NCBI RefSeq assembly: GCF_022230925.1
Contig: NZ_JAKKFH010000008.1
Location: forward strand, 1-64,000
Length of the DNA stretch: 64,000 nt
Direction: 5' to 3'
Source of the DNA: Micromonospora alfalfae
Lineage (GTDB): Bacteria > Actinomycetota > Actinomycetes > Mycobacteriales > Micromonosporaceae
Under the pieces are notes generated by a model, which saw nothing but the letters and a program-made list of their open reading frames with translations, had not been told where the DNA came from and did not search any database. The translations under genes were made by a program, and so were the position numbers. This document shows, piece after piece, positions 44,549-55,034 of this stretch (positions are counted from its first letter, which is position 1; each line of letters begins with the position of its first letter).

Positions 44549-46609
44549 TCAGCCGGTGGCGCAGATGGTGCCGTTGAGGGTGAACGCCGTGGGCAGCACG
44601 TTCGGCCCGCCGTACGCGCCGACGAAGCCGGCGCTCACGCTGCCGCCGGCGGCGATCTGCCGGTTGTCGGCGGTGGGCGTGACCCGCACCGCGGTGCCGA
44701 CCTGCTCCCAGGTGGCGCTCCAACCACTGCTCACCTGCTGCCAACCGGTGGGCCAGGTCCAGGTGAGCGTCCAGCCGTTGATCGGGCTGGACCCGTTGTT
44801 GACGATCTCGACGCCGCCGATGTAACCGTTGCCCCAGTCGTTGTTGGCGCTGAAACGGACGGTGCACGTACTGGCGGCGGGGCTACCGGTGGCGAAGGTG
44901 AGCGGCGGTGAGGCCCAGGAGACCCGTCCGGCGGTGTCGCGGGCCAGCACGTTGACCGTGTACCGGCTGCCCGGCACGAGGTTGTCGACAGTGAACGAGG
45001 TGGTCGCCGTCTCGCCGAGCTGTTCGCTCACCGCGCCGTGCTGCCGGTGCACCTCGTACTTGGCGATCGGGCTGGCGCCCGGGGTGGACGCCGGCCAGGT
45101 GATCGTGGCGGTGCGGTCGGTGACACCGCTCGCGGTCGGCTGGCCGGGTGCGGCTGGCCGGCCGGCGGTCGCGCCGGCCGGGCGCAGCACGAGCGTGGTC
45201 AACGAGTACGCCGGCAGCGTCCGGCTGGTCGCCGAGCCGGACTGGCTGGTGACGATGCCGGTGGCGCCGTTGGTGAGGGTGGACACCGTCGGCGCGACGG
45301 CCGACGGGGTGAACCCGGCGTAGTCGATGGCGACCGGGTGGTCGTTGTCCGGGTCCTTGTTCACCAGCAGCACGGCGAGGTCGCCGTTGCCCCGGCGGAC
45401 GGCGTGGGCGGTGACCAGGGGCTCGTCGGTGCCGGCGCGGACGAACTGGTCGCCGGTCTTCGCGAAGAGCTTCATCATGCTCAGCCCGTGGTACGGCGCG
45501 AACGGTGTGTTCAGTGGCGGTTGGCAGACCGAGCCGTCCTCGGTGCAGGCCCCGCTGGAGAGCATCCCGAAGTCGCCGTAGTCGGTCTGTCCGGCCACCT
45601 GCGTCACGGTGCCCATGCCGTTGTGCACGTTCCACCAGTGGGCGGTGAAGACGCCGTTCTCCAGCAGACCGCTGTAGACGTCGGCCAGGAACAGCGCGGC
45701 CGGTTGGGTGTTGCGGCCGGCGTCGACGTTCAGCTCGGTGAAGCTGATGCCGATGCGGTCGGCGTTCTGGCCGGCGTACCGGGCGAGCTGCTGCCGCAGC
45801 AGGTAGGTGGCGTCGGGGAGGTGGTTGACGCGGGCCAGCGACTCGGCGGCGGTGCCGCCCGGGTACCAGTGCACGTCCACGAAGTCGATCTTCGGGCCGG
45901 CGATGGAGAGCACTGTCTGGTTCCACGGGCCCGGATCGCTGCCGGCGGTGATTCCGTCCGGCCAGTTGCCCGGCATGGTCAGCACCGCGCCGACCTTGAT
46001 GCTCGGGTCGACAGCCTTCATCGCGTCGGCGTACTCGACGACCAGCCTGGCGTACTGTGTCGCGCTCTTGTCGGGGTGGTCGTCGGCCTCCCACGCGGAC
46101 CCGTAGTGGCCGTTGCCGTAGTTCTCGTTGCCAATGGTCCAGTAACGCGCGTCGTAGCCCTTTGTCACGTTGGCGTACCGCACCCAGTCGGCGGCCTCGG
46201 CCGGCGTGCCGGTGCCGTAGTTCGCGATGATCATCGGCTGCGCGCCCACACGCCGGACCGCCGCCATGAAGGTGTCGAAGTCGGTCCCCGGCGCGACGTA
46301 ACCGCCGGGCGCCGTGTGGTCCTCCCAGTGGTAGATGTCGGCGTACGAGCCGCCGGGGTAGCGCATCATCTGCACGCCGGCATCTCTGAGCAGGTCCGAC
46401 GTCTCGGCGGTGCCGAGGTTCGAGTCCCAGATGGCGTGGTTGACGCCGAGAGCGGTGTCCGGCACGGTCGCCAGTCCCGCGCGGGTGTTGACTGTCACGG
46501 TGACCGGGTCGGCCGCCGCGCTGGCGGTCGACGGGTTGACGCCCGCGAGCACGCTCGCGACGAGCAGCAGGCCCGACAGGAGTGCTGTTCGGGTCTTCGG
46601 TTTACGCAT
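44549..46609 (-). CDS. Secreted clan-A glycoside hydrolase with Fn3 and CBM2
   Basis: This is a 686-residue secreted enzyme. The signal peptide (1-32) ends ASAA. A catalytic TIM barrel (about 40-400) carries YWTIGNENYGNG (acid/base Glu) and ISFTELNVDAG (nucleophile Glu), a clan GH-A layout like arabinofuranosidases or GH44-type enzymes. A beta-domain follows, then Fn3 (about 480-570) and a C-terminal CBM2 (CTVRFSANNDWGNGYIGGVEI, two terminal Cys) that binds cellulose or xylan. Family number cannot be fixed from motifs. Divergent from the CE1 esterase, with 533 bases between. Confidence 0.8.
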   Translation of the reverse strand: MRKPKTRTALLSGLLLVASVLAGVNPSTASAAADPVTVTVNTRAGLATVPDTALGVNHAIWDSNLGTAETSDLLRDAGVQMMRYPGGSYADIYHWEDHTAPGGYVAPGTDFDTFMAAVRRVGAQPMIIANYGTGTPAEAADWVRYANVTKGYDARYWTIGNENYGNGHYGSAWEADDHPDKSATQYARLVVEYADAMKAVDPSIKVGAVLTMPGNWPDGITAGSDPGPWNQTVLSIAGPKIDFVDVHWYPGGTAAESLARVNHLPDATYLLRQQLARYAGQNADRIGISFTELNVDAGRNTQPAALFLADVYSGLLENGVFTAHWWNVHNGMGTVTQVAGQTDYGDFGMLSSGACTEDGSVCQPPLNTPFAPYHGLSMMKLFAKTGDQFVRAGTDEPLVTAHAVRRGNGDLAVLLVNKDPDNDHPVAIDYAGFTPSAVAPTVSTLTNGATGIVTSQSGSATSRTLPAYSLTTLVLRPAGATAGRPAAPGQPTASGVTDRTATITWPASTPGASPIAKYEVHRQHGAVSEQLGETATTSFTVDNLVPGSRYTVNVLARDTAGRVSWASPPLTFATGSPAASTCTVRFSANNDWGNGYIGGVEIVNNGSSPINGWTLTWTWPTGWQQVSSGWSATWEQVGTAVRVTPTADNRQIAAGGSVSAGFVGAYGGPNVLPTAFTLNGTICATG

Positions 46610-48477
<1,868 letters not shown>

Positions 48478-49002
48478 CGCGGTGACCGACGACGGCGTAC
48501 CCCGTCGGTTGCTCGTGCGGGTGTGCGTCCCGCTGCTCGGGCCCGGACTCCAAACAGCGGGACGCGACCCGGCGGCCAGGGCTGGGGCCGACGGTCGCCA
48601 TCAGGGCGGCCCAGGTGCGGGCTCCAGCCCATCGGCGCCCGCTGGGCAGGTGAGCGGACCGGCTGTCGTCGCACGACTGTCCGGCTGCTGCGGTGCCCTG
48701 GAATCCCGGTGGCCGTTCAAGCCTCGGCCGCGTGGCGCGCGGGTCGCCCGGGGTGGTCTCGGGCCGTCTCGCGCCGGCCAACGTGCCACCCGCCCCACGC
48801 CACGATCGTCGTTCAACCGCCTCGGGCCAATGGCGACAGCTCCGCCACAGCGGCTCGAAGTCGGTCGAGGATCGACGACTGTCCGTCACGTTAACGCTAA
48901 CAGTGAGCGATTGTCCATAGACAACTGCCTTTGTTTGCTGGTCGGGATGGTCAGCGGGTACGCCGACGACAGTCGTGAGCGCGGCCGGAATAGCCTTGCG
49001 GC
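48478..49002. other. Gene-poor interval with two operator-like palindromes
   Basis: I see no convincing gene. The first 400 bases are GC-rich and unassigned; frames through it lack domains. At 48886-48906 is an extended dyad, TCAC-GTTAACGCTAAC-A-GTGA, of LacI-family type. At 48911-48924 is TTGTC-CATA-GACAA, a perfect 5-bp dyad. Both precede the SanA-like gene by about 80-120 bases and may control it. Confidence 0.5.
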
Positions 49003-49710
49003 ATGCGGGGACGATTCGGCGCGGCCAGACGGTGGTACGGGGAGCACCGGCGGTTCGTCCGCAGTACGGTCCTCACAGTGGCGGTGGGAGTCGTGGTGCT
49101 GACCGGCGGCACTGTGGCCAGCGTGACGTGGATCCGCGACATTGCCGAGGGCCACCTCTACGGCGAGGCCGAGGTGCCGGACGCCCCCGTCGCCCTGGTC
49201 CTGGGCACCAAGGTGGACGCCGACGGCACGCCCTCACCCGTGCTCACCGCCCGGTTGGAGATCGCGCGGCGGCTGTTCGACGCCGGCAAGGTGCGGGCGA
49301 TCCTGGTGTCGGGCGACAACATGAACGCCGACTACAACGAGCCCGCCGCCATGCGGAACTGGCTGGTGCAGCGGGGTGTACCAGCGCACAAGGTGGTGCC
49401 GGACTACGCCGGCTTCGACACGTACGACTCGTGTGCGCGCGCTGAGCGGATCTTCGGCGTACGGCAGGCCACAGTGGTGACCCAGACCTTCCACCTTCCG
49501 CGTGCCGTGGCGCTGTGCCGGCGCCTCGGCATCGACGCCAACGGCGTGGGCGACGACAGCGCGAAGCGGTACGCCCAGACGTGGTGGTTCAGTTCGTCCC
49601 GGGAGAACGGCGCGTGCCTGAAGGCCGCGCTGGAACTGCTCTCCGGTCGGGACCCGGCACACCTCGGCCGGCGGGAGACCGGCATCGACGACGCTCTGCG
49701 GGACGCCTGA
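49003..49710 (+). CDS. SanA/YdcF-like (DUF218) membrane protein
   Basis: This is a 235-residue protein with one N-terminal membrane helix (about 22-44) and a DUF218 domain: APVALVLGTKVDADGTPSPVLTARLE, ILVSGDN, EPAAMRNWLVQRGVPAHKVV, and TQTFHLPRAVALCRRLGIDANGV. SanA-type proteins affect envelope permeability, for example vancomycin exclusion in enterobacteria; the activity is unresolved. Convergent with the following LacI-type gene. Confidence 0.88.
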   Translation: MRGRFGAARRWYGEHRRFVRSTVLTVAVGVVVLTGGTVASVTWIRDIAEGHLYGEAEVPDAPVALVLGTKVDADGTPSPVLTARLEIARRLFDAGKVRAILVSGDNMNADYNEPAAMRNWLVQRGVPAHKVVPDYAGFDTYDSCARAERIFGVRQATVVTQTFHLPRAVALCRRLGIDANGVGDDSAKRYAQTWWFSSSRENGACLKAALELLSGRDPAHLGRRETGIDDALRDA

Positions 49711-49737
49711 CGTCAGCACCGAACGCGTTCGCGCCGC

Positions 49738-50754
49738 TCAGCGGGGCGGACCGGCGCTGTCGCGGACGATGAGTTCCGTGGCGAGTTCGACCCGAGGACT
49801 CTCGGTCCTCTCGCCACCGGCGAGGCGCAGCACGGTCCGCGCGGCCAGCATGCCCATTTCGGCCAGGGGTTGCCGGACGGTGGTCAGCGGTGGCGAGCAC
49901 CATCGCACCTCCGGCAGATCGTCGAAGCCGACCACGCTGACGTCGTCGGGCACCCGCAGACCCCGTTTGCGGACCGCCTCGTACACGCCGAGGGCCATCT
50001 GATCGCTGGAGGCGCAGATGGCGGTGGGCGGGTCGGGCAGGGCCAGCAGCTGCGTACCGGCTGTGAAGCCGGCCTCGTGGTAGAAGTTGCCGGGGCGGAT
50101 CAGGGCGTCGTCGACGGGGATGCCGGCGGCGCCGAGGGCGGCCCGGTAGCCGTCCATCCGGGCCCGGCTGCACATCAGGTGCGGCGGGCCGGCGATGAAG
50201 CCGATGCGGCGGTGCCCGAGGCTGATCAGGTACTGGTTGGCGCTGAGGCTGCCCGCCCAGTTGGTGGCGCCGATGGTGGGTGACTCCTGCGGGTCGACCC
50301 CGGCCGGGTCGATGATGACGACCGGCAGGTGGAGCCGGCGCAACTCGGCCTGCAACGGTGGGTTCACCATCGAGGTCACGAAGATGATTCCCTCAGTGGA
50401 GCGCGTACGCATGTTGTCGAGCCACTGCTTGGCCGAGGAGATGCGCCAGTGGATGGCCGACACGACGGTGCCGACGCCGTTGGTCTGGCCGACGTCCTCC
50501 ACCCCACGGATGATCTCCACGGCCCACGGGCTGTCCAGGTCGTTGAAGACCAGGTCGATGAGGGCGGCGTCGGTACGCCGGGACGGTGAGCGGCGGCGGT
50601 AACCGTGCCGGTTGAGAAGCTCCTCGACGCGCTCCCGGGTGTCGGGGGCGACGTCAGAACGGCCGTTGATGACCCGGGAGACGGTGGGCACGGAGACTCC
50701 GGCCAACCGCGCGATCATGGCAATGGTGACGTTTCGGCCGTTCTCAGTGCCCAC
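49738..50754 (-). CDS. LacI-family regulator of the GH43 gene
   Basis: This is a 338-residue LacI-type regulator (HTH TIAMIARLAGVSVPTVSRVINGRSDV, then a PBP-like sensor with DALIRPGNFYHEAGF). It starts with GTG 50754 and is divergent from the GH43 gene. The 270-base gap carries several GAAACTTTC-like boxes, as in actinomycete xylanase promoters. Most likely represses GH43 until xylan sugars are present. Confidence 0.88.
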   Translation of the reverse strand: MGTENGRNVTIAMIARLAGVSVPTVSRVINGRSDVAPDTRERVEELLNRHGYRRRSPSRRTDAALIDLVFNDLDSPWAVEIIRGVEDVGQTNGVGTVVSAIHWRISSAKQWLDNMRTRSTEGIIFVTSMVNPPLQAELRRLHLPVVIIDPAGVDPQESPTIGATNWAGSLSANQYLISLGHRRIGFIAGPPHLMCSRARMDGYRAALGAAGIPVDDALIRPGNFYHEAGFTAGTQLLALPDPPTAICASSDQMALGVYEAVRKRGLRVPDDVSVVGFDDLPEVRWCSPPLTTVRQPLAEMGMLAARTVLRLAGGERTESPRVELATELIVRDSAGPPR

Positions 50755-50772
50755 GGTCCCCCCTGCGTCCTG

Positions 50773-50785
50773 CTGGAAACTTCAG
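50773..50785. promoter_or_regulatory. Xylan-type box 1 (CTGGAAACTTCAG)
   Basis: A variant of the GAAACTTTC element, 19 bases upstream of the LacI start; likely autoregulatory. Confidence 0.45.
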
Positions 50786-50847
50786 GTCTGCTCGCGGTGG
50801 CGCGTCGTCATCCGGCTGAACGGGCGGGGCGGGGAGCTATGGATCTC

Positions 50848-50857
50848 CGAAACTTTC
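50848..50857. promoter_or_regulatory. Xylan-type box 2 (CGAAACTTTC)
   Basis: Best match to the CGAAACTTTCG element known from Streptomyces xylanase promoters; mid-way in the divergent region. Confidence 0.55.
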
Positions 50858-50989
50858 ATTGCTTCGCCGGTAATGTCGATCGATGGCCGGCACGCTACGA
50901 GCTGTTGTCCCAGCGGTCAAGACCTCTGTCCTATTGCGAAAAGACCGGCTAGCGTAAGCAGAGCTTCCAGCGATCCGGAGTGCGATTTT

Positions 50990-51001
50990 CCGGAAGTTTC
51001 A
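50990..51001. promoter_or_regulatory. Xylan-type box 3 (CCGGAAGTTTCA)
   Basis: A third related element (GGAAGTTTC), 24 bases before the GH43 start, well placed to block its transcription. Confidence 0.5.
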
Positions 51002-51024
51002 GACAGCCGTCCAGAGGAGTGCTC

Positions 51025-52650
51025 GTGTCGACCGACATCGCTAACGTGGCGACCGCTACCCGGTCGATCCGCAACCCCGTCCTCGCCGGGTTCCACCCGG
51101 ACCCGTCGATCCTGCGCGTCGGCGACGACTACTACCTGGCCACCTCGACCTTCGAGTGGTATCCGGGTGTGCTCGTGCACCACTCGCGCGATCTGGTCAA
51201 CTGGCGCAGCCTGGGTGGCATCATCACCGACCGACGCCTGCTCGATCTGCGCGGATGCGGCGACTCGAACGGGGTGTGGGCGCCGGACCTGACGTACCAC
51301 GACGGTCAGTTCCACCTCGTCTACAGCGACGTGGCCAGCTTCGCCAGCGGCTACTGGGATCCGCAGAACTTCCTGGTCACCGCCGAGGACATCACCGGCC
51401 CCTGGTCCGATCCGGTGAAACTGCACGGGCGCGGGTTCGACGCGTCGCTGTTCCACGACGACGACGGCACCACCTGGCTGCTGGGCATGAGCGCGGACTG
51501 GCGGCCCGGCCGCGACCGCTTCGGCGGCATCGAGATCCAGCAGTACGACAGGGCCGCGCGCCGTCTGGTCGGCAGCCCTCGCATCCTGTTCACCGGCTCC
51601 CCGGCCGGGGTCACCGAAGGTCCGCACCTGTACCGCCACGACGGCTGGTACTGGCTGATCACCGCCGAGGGCGGCACCAGCTGGGAGCACCAGGTCACCG
51701 TGGCGCGGTCCCGGGAGCTGTTCGGGCCGTACGAGGTGGACCCGGACGGGCCACTGCTCACCTCCTTCGGGCGGCCCGACCTGCGGTTGCAGAAGGCGGG
51801 TCACGGCAGCCTGGTGCACACGCAGAACGGCGAGTGGTACCTGGCCCACCTGGTTGGCCGCCCGTACTCCCCGCTGGGCAACTGCGTGCTGGGTCGGGAG
51901 ACAGCCATCCAGCGGGTCGAGTGGCCGTCGGGCGGCTGGCCACGGATCGCCGGAGGGGTGCCCGCTGACGACGTCGTCGCGCCCGACCTGCCCGCGCACC
52001 AGTGGCCGGCGGAGCCCGAGACGGACCACTTCGACGCCCCCGAGCTGGGCCCGTGCTGGTCGACGCTGCGTCGACCGGCCACCCCGGACTGGATCGACAT
52101 GCACACCCGCCCGTCGTACCTGCGGGTCCACGGTGGACAGTCGCCGGTCGGTCGACAGGCACCCAGCCTGGTCGGGCGACGCGTCGGCGCACGGAAGTGC
52201 TCGCTGGAGACCGTTGTGGAGTTCGAACCGGCCGACCACCGTCAGCTCGCCGGGATCACCGCCTACTACAACACGCTCAACTGGTACCACCTCTACCTGA
52301 CCCGGGCCGACGACGGCCGGACGGTACTGGAACTGCTCAGCTCCGACAACGGGCGGCGCACCGCGTACCCCGAGCTGACAGTCGATGTCGACGGCGCCAC
52401 CCGGGTCGGTCTGCGGGCCGTCTTCGACGGGCCGGCGGTGCGCTTCGACTACGACCTCGGTGCCGGTTGGCAGCGGCTACCTGTCGAGCTGGACGCGACC
52501 ATCCTGTCCGACGAGCACGCCGCGTTGATCATCGACGGTGAGCCGGCGGCGTGGGGCTTCACCGGGGCGTTTCTCGGCCTGTGGGTGCAGGACCTGGGCT
52601 GCGACGGCGTGCACGCCGACTTCGACCTCGCCACCTACCGGGAACAGTGA
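51025..52650 (+). CDS. GH43 beta-xylosidase/arabinofuranosidase, intracellular
   Basis: This is a 541-residue family 43 enzyme without signal peptide. The five-bladed propeller begins NPVLAGFHPDPSILRVGDDYYLA (base Asp in HPDPS), with FDASLFHDDDG and GVTEGPHLYR (acid Glu). The C-terminal beta-sandwich (about 330-540) is the GH43 C2/DUF1349-like domain. It probably cleaves imported xylo-oligosaccharides. GTG 51025 lies 5 bases after GAGGAG; a GTG at 51019 is too close. Controlled by the divergent LacI regulator. Confidence 0.9.
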   Translation: MSTDIANVATATRSIRNPVLAGFHPDPSILRVGDDYYLATSTFEWYPGVLVHHSRDLVNWRSLGGIITDRRLLDLRGCGDSNGVWAPDLTYHDGQFHLVYSDVASFASGYWDPQNFLVTAEDITGPWSDPVKLHGRGFDASLFHDDDGTTWLLGMSADWRPGRDRFGGIEIQQYDRAARRLVGSPRILFTGSPAGVTEGPHLYRHDGWYWLITAEGGTSWEHQVTVARSRELFGPYEVDPDGPLLTSFGRPDLRLQKAGHGSLVHTQNGEWYLAHLVGRPYSPLGNCVLGRETAIQRVEWPSGGWPRIAGGVPADDVVAPDLPAHQWPAEPETDHFDAPELGPCWSTLRRPATPDWIDMHTRPSYLRVHGGQSPVGRQAPSLVGRRVGARKCSLETVVEFEPADHRQLAGITAYYNTLNWYHLYLTRADDGRTVLELLSSDNGRRTAYPELTVDVDGATRVGLRAVFDGPAVRFDYDLGAGWQRLPVELDATILSDEHAALIIDGEPAAWGFTGAFLGLWVQDLGCDGVHADFDLATYREQ

Positions 52651-52651
52651 C

Positions 52652-52686
52652 CACGCGGGCGGCACTCGGCGGGTGCCGCCCGCGTG
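52652..52686. terminator. Bidirectional hairpin after GH43
   Basis: Perfect 14-bp arms (52652-52665, 52673-52686), 7-nt loop, directly after the GH43 stop and just below the stop of the convergent lipoprotein gene. Confidence 0.8.
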
Positions 52687-52696
52687 CCCACTCGTC

Positions 52697-53329
52697 CTAC
52701 TTCGCCTGGGCGGCGACGGCCCGCAGCTGGCCGAGAGTGGTGCGGAACCCGTGGCCGGACGCGGCCGGGTCCTCGGCGTTCAGACCGCTGACGGCCATTG
52801 TCTGCGAGCGGGTCGTGGCGACGGCCCCCGCGCCGGACCCGCTCAGGTCGAACACGCCGAAGTCGCCACTGAGCGTCCGGAACGTCGGGGCAGCCGGGTC
52901 CGCCGGGTCCTGGGCGAGGTAGAGAACCACGACCTGGCCGGCCTCGAGCTTCGACATGTGCGCCATGTCCGGCACCCCGGAGGGCAGCGGGGCGAGCGTG
53001 ATCCGCGCCCCGGCCCGCACCGTCGATCCGGTCGTCGCGCGCAACACCTCGTCGACCCGGAATCCGGCCGCCTCGACCTCACCGCGTACCACCAGGTCCG
53101 CGGTGTCGCTGAGCTGCCGCACTGTGGCGTACCCGCGTAGCTTGCCCTTGATCGGCGGGAGCGCGACGTCGGTCGGCGTGGCGGCGCTGCTCGGGGCGGC
53201 GCTGCTCGGGGCGGGCGCGGCGGCCGGGGCTGCGCCACCGCCGCTGCCACAGGCGGCCAAGGCCGCGGCGGACAGCACGGCGGCGGCCGCGGCCCACAGC
53301 GGCCGGGTACGGCGAAGGTCGACTGCCAT
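52697..53329 (-). CDS. Lipoprotein paralogous to the adjacent anti-sigma-like protein
   Basis: This is a 210-residue lipoprotein (lipobox LAAC, Cys about 27, then an Ala/Pro/Ser linker). The mature domain starts GYATVRQLSDTADLVVRGEV and contains VVVLYLAQDP, DFGVFDLSG and a final DPAASGHGFRTTLGQLRAVA. The same pattern, in the same order, makes up the outer domain of the upstream membrane protein, so one arose from the other. AGGAG precedes ATG 53329. It lies 126 bases downstream of that gene on the same strand. Function unknown; possibly a free extracellular partner or competitor. Confidence 0.72.
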   Translation of the reverse strand: MAVDLRRTRPLWAAAAAVLSAAALAACGSGGGAAPAAAPAPSSAAPSSAATPTDVALPPIKGKLRGYATVRQLSDTADLVVRGEVEAAGFRVDEVLRATTGSTVRAGARITLAPLPSGVPDMAHMSKLEAGQVVVLYLAQDPADPAAPTFRTLSGDFGVFDLSGSGAGAVATTRSQTMAVSGLNAEDPAASGHGFRTTLGQLRAVAAQAK

Positions 53330-53455
53330 GGAACGCTCCTCGCGTCTCGGTGCCGTCCCGGGCCGTCTCGCTCGGAACGCGGCACTGCTTACGCCTTCTA
53401 TCTGTGCGTCCCGGGCCACGAGTTCCATTTTTTCCCGGCTCAGCTTTCCAGGGGG

Positions 53456-54169
53456 TCACTGCCGCTCGCTCGCGAGCTGACGAAGCTCGGCCACCGTGGT
53501 GACGAACGCACGACCCGTGGCGGTGGCGTCCTCGGTACGCAGGCCGGTCACCGACATCGCCGCTGACCGGCTGGTGGCCGTCTCCCCGGCGAGGTCGAAG
53601 ATCCCGAACTCGCCGCCGAGCGGGTGATAGACGCGCGTACCCGGGTCAACGAGGCCCAGGTAGAGGACTGTCGGCCGGCCGGCTGTCCCGGCCAGCTCCG
53701 CGGCCACCATCAGCTCGGTGGGCACCGCAGCACCCGGGGCGCGGTAGAGCACCTCCGCCACCCGGTAGACCGCCCGTCCGTCCATCACCGACGCCACCTC
53801 GCCACGGACCACCAGGTCGGCCGCGTCGGTGAGTTGGCGCACGGTGCCGTACCCACGGTTCTTGGCGGCCGGGCCCGGCGGTGCCGGCCGAGCGGCCGGA
53901 CGGGTCGCCTCGGGCGACGGGAGCGCGGCCGGGGGCGCGTCGCCGGACCAGGTCGCGAGCCCGCCGCCGATCCCCGCCACGACCAGGACCAGCGCGGCCG
54001 CCACGAGCGCGGGCCGCAACGACACGAAGGCCCTTCTTCGGGTACGCGGCTCCTGCGTGATCGCCGCCAGCAGGCGGCTGCGGTGCAGGTCGTGCCGGCC
54101 CGGTGGCAGGTCGTGGTCACCGGGGTGGGGGGCGATCCTCGCCCACTCGGCCGGGTCCGGCGCGCTCAC
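53456..54169 (-). CDS. Membrane-anchored anti-sigma-like protein
   Basis: This is a 237-residue single-pass protein. Cytoplasmic N terminus about 60 residues (DPAEWARIAPHPGDHDLPPGRHDLHRSRLLAAI), one membrane helix (about 66-88), an Ala/Pro linker, and an outer domain beginning GYGTVRQLTDAADLVVRGEV. GTG 54169 overlaps the stop of the ECF sigma gene, the standard arrangement of sigma/anti-sigma pairs. No HxxxCxxC zinc motif is seen in the N terminus, so it is not a ZAS-type anti-sigma. The role is inferred from context. Confidence 0.7.
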   Translation of the reverse strand: MSAPDPAEWARIAPHPGDHDLPPGRHDLHRSRLLAAITQEPRTRRRAFVSLRPALVAAALVLVVAGIGGGLATWSGDAPPAALPSPEATRPAARPAPPGPAAKNRGYGTVRQLTDAADLVVRGEVASVMDGRAVYRVAEVLYRAPGAAVPTELMVAAELAGTAGRPTVLYLGLVDPGTRVYHPLGGEFGIFDLAGETATSRSAAMSVTGLRTEDATATGRAFVTTVAELRQLASERQ

Positions 54170-54771
54170 TGGCTGCCCTCCCCCACGAGCGAGGCGTCCA
54201 CGACCGGCGGCCGTGCGGCGTGCGGCGGGGCGTCGACGAGGGTACGGAGTCGGGCGCGGGCCCGCGACAGCCGGGAGCGCACAGTGCCGACCGGAACTCC
54301 CAGCGCCTCCGCCGCGGACTCGTAGTCGAGGCCCTCCCACAGGCACAGGGTCAGCACCTCGCGTTCGGGTCGGCGCAGCCGGGCCAGCGCGTCGATGGCG
54401 GCGGCGATGCGTCGGCTGTCGTCGAGTCGGCCGGCGACCTCGTCGGCGTGGTCGGGCAGTGTGAAGTCGGAGGCGAGCAGCGCGGCGGCGACCCTGCGGT
54501 AGCGACGGTTGCTGCGGGCGTGGTTGCGGGCCTCGTTTGTGGCGATGCCGAGCAGCCAGGGCCGCAGCGAACCGCCCTCCTCGGTGACCCGCTCCCGGGA
54601 ACGCCAGGCCTGCAGGTACGTGGCGGACATGACGTCCTCCGCCGTGGCCCAGTCGGCGGTCAGCCGGAACGCGTGGTTGTACACCGAACGCGCGTACGTG
54701 TCGAACAGCTCGGCGAACGCGCCGGGGTCACCGGCTCGCACCCGAGCGCGCAGACTCGACTCCATGACCAT
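54166..54771 (-). CDS. ECF sigma factor
   Basis: This is a 201-residue ECF sigma-70 protein. Region 2 is AFAELFDTYARSVYNHAFRLTADWATAEDVMSATYLQAWR-like (residues about 19-58). Region 4 has REVLTLCLWEGLDYESAAEALGVPVGTVRSRLSRARARLR. ATG 54771 was taken; a second ATG at 54765 is equally possible. It probably directs transcription of the anti-sigma gene and an envelope-related regulon. The stimulus is unknown. Confidence 0.9.
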   Translation of the reverse strand: MVMESSLRARVRAGDPGAFAELFDTYARSVYNHAFRLTADWATAEDVMSATYLQAWRSRERVTEEGGSLRPWLLGIATNEARNHARSNRRYRRVAAALLASDFTLPDHADEVAGRLDDSRRIAAAIDALARLRRPEREVLTLCLWEGLDYESAAEALGVPVGTVRSRLSRARARLRTLVDAPPHAARPPVVDASLVGEGSQ

Positions 54772-54902
54772 CTTCTGTCCGTCGGACGGTGCTGGTTCCG
54801 ATGGACCGGCCCGTAGATCAGTTACGGCCCGACGATAGCCACCGGCAGGTACCTGCCGCCAACGACGGGATGAACAGACGTCGTCACGCCTAGCTGTCGT
54901 CG

Positions 54903-54941
54903 ATTGACGAGGAATCGACGTACTGGTATCTGTTAATACAG
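54903..54941 (+). promoter_or_regulatory. Promoter and dyad upstream of the chitosanase gene
   Basis: TTGACG (54903-54908), a 17-bp spacer, TATCTG (54926-54931). Overlapping the -10 is an imperfect dyad, ACTGGTAT...AATACAGT (54921-54941), loosely like DasR-type ACTGGT-N-ACCAGT sites that control chitin/chitosan genes. The rest of 54772-55034 has no other assigned feature. Confidence 0.5.
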
Positions 54942-55034
54942 TTTCCTGATGCTCGCGGTGCCCGCCGGGGCCGAACCGTCGCGCCGGGCCACCGACCGGC
55001 TGGCGGCACGCCGCCCCTTCCCCGAGGAACACCA

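Noticed and set aside
48482..49102. Long open frame after the CE1 esterase gene
   Set aside because: No domain, no codon-use or ribosome-site support; it runs through operator-like palindromes and overlaps the SanA-like start. Open frames are common by chance at this GC content.
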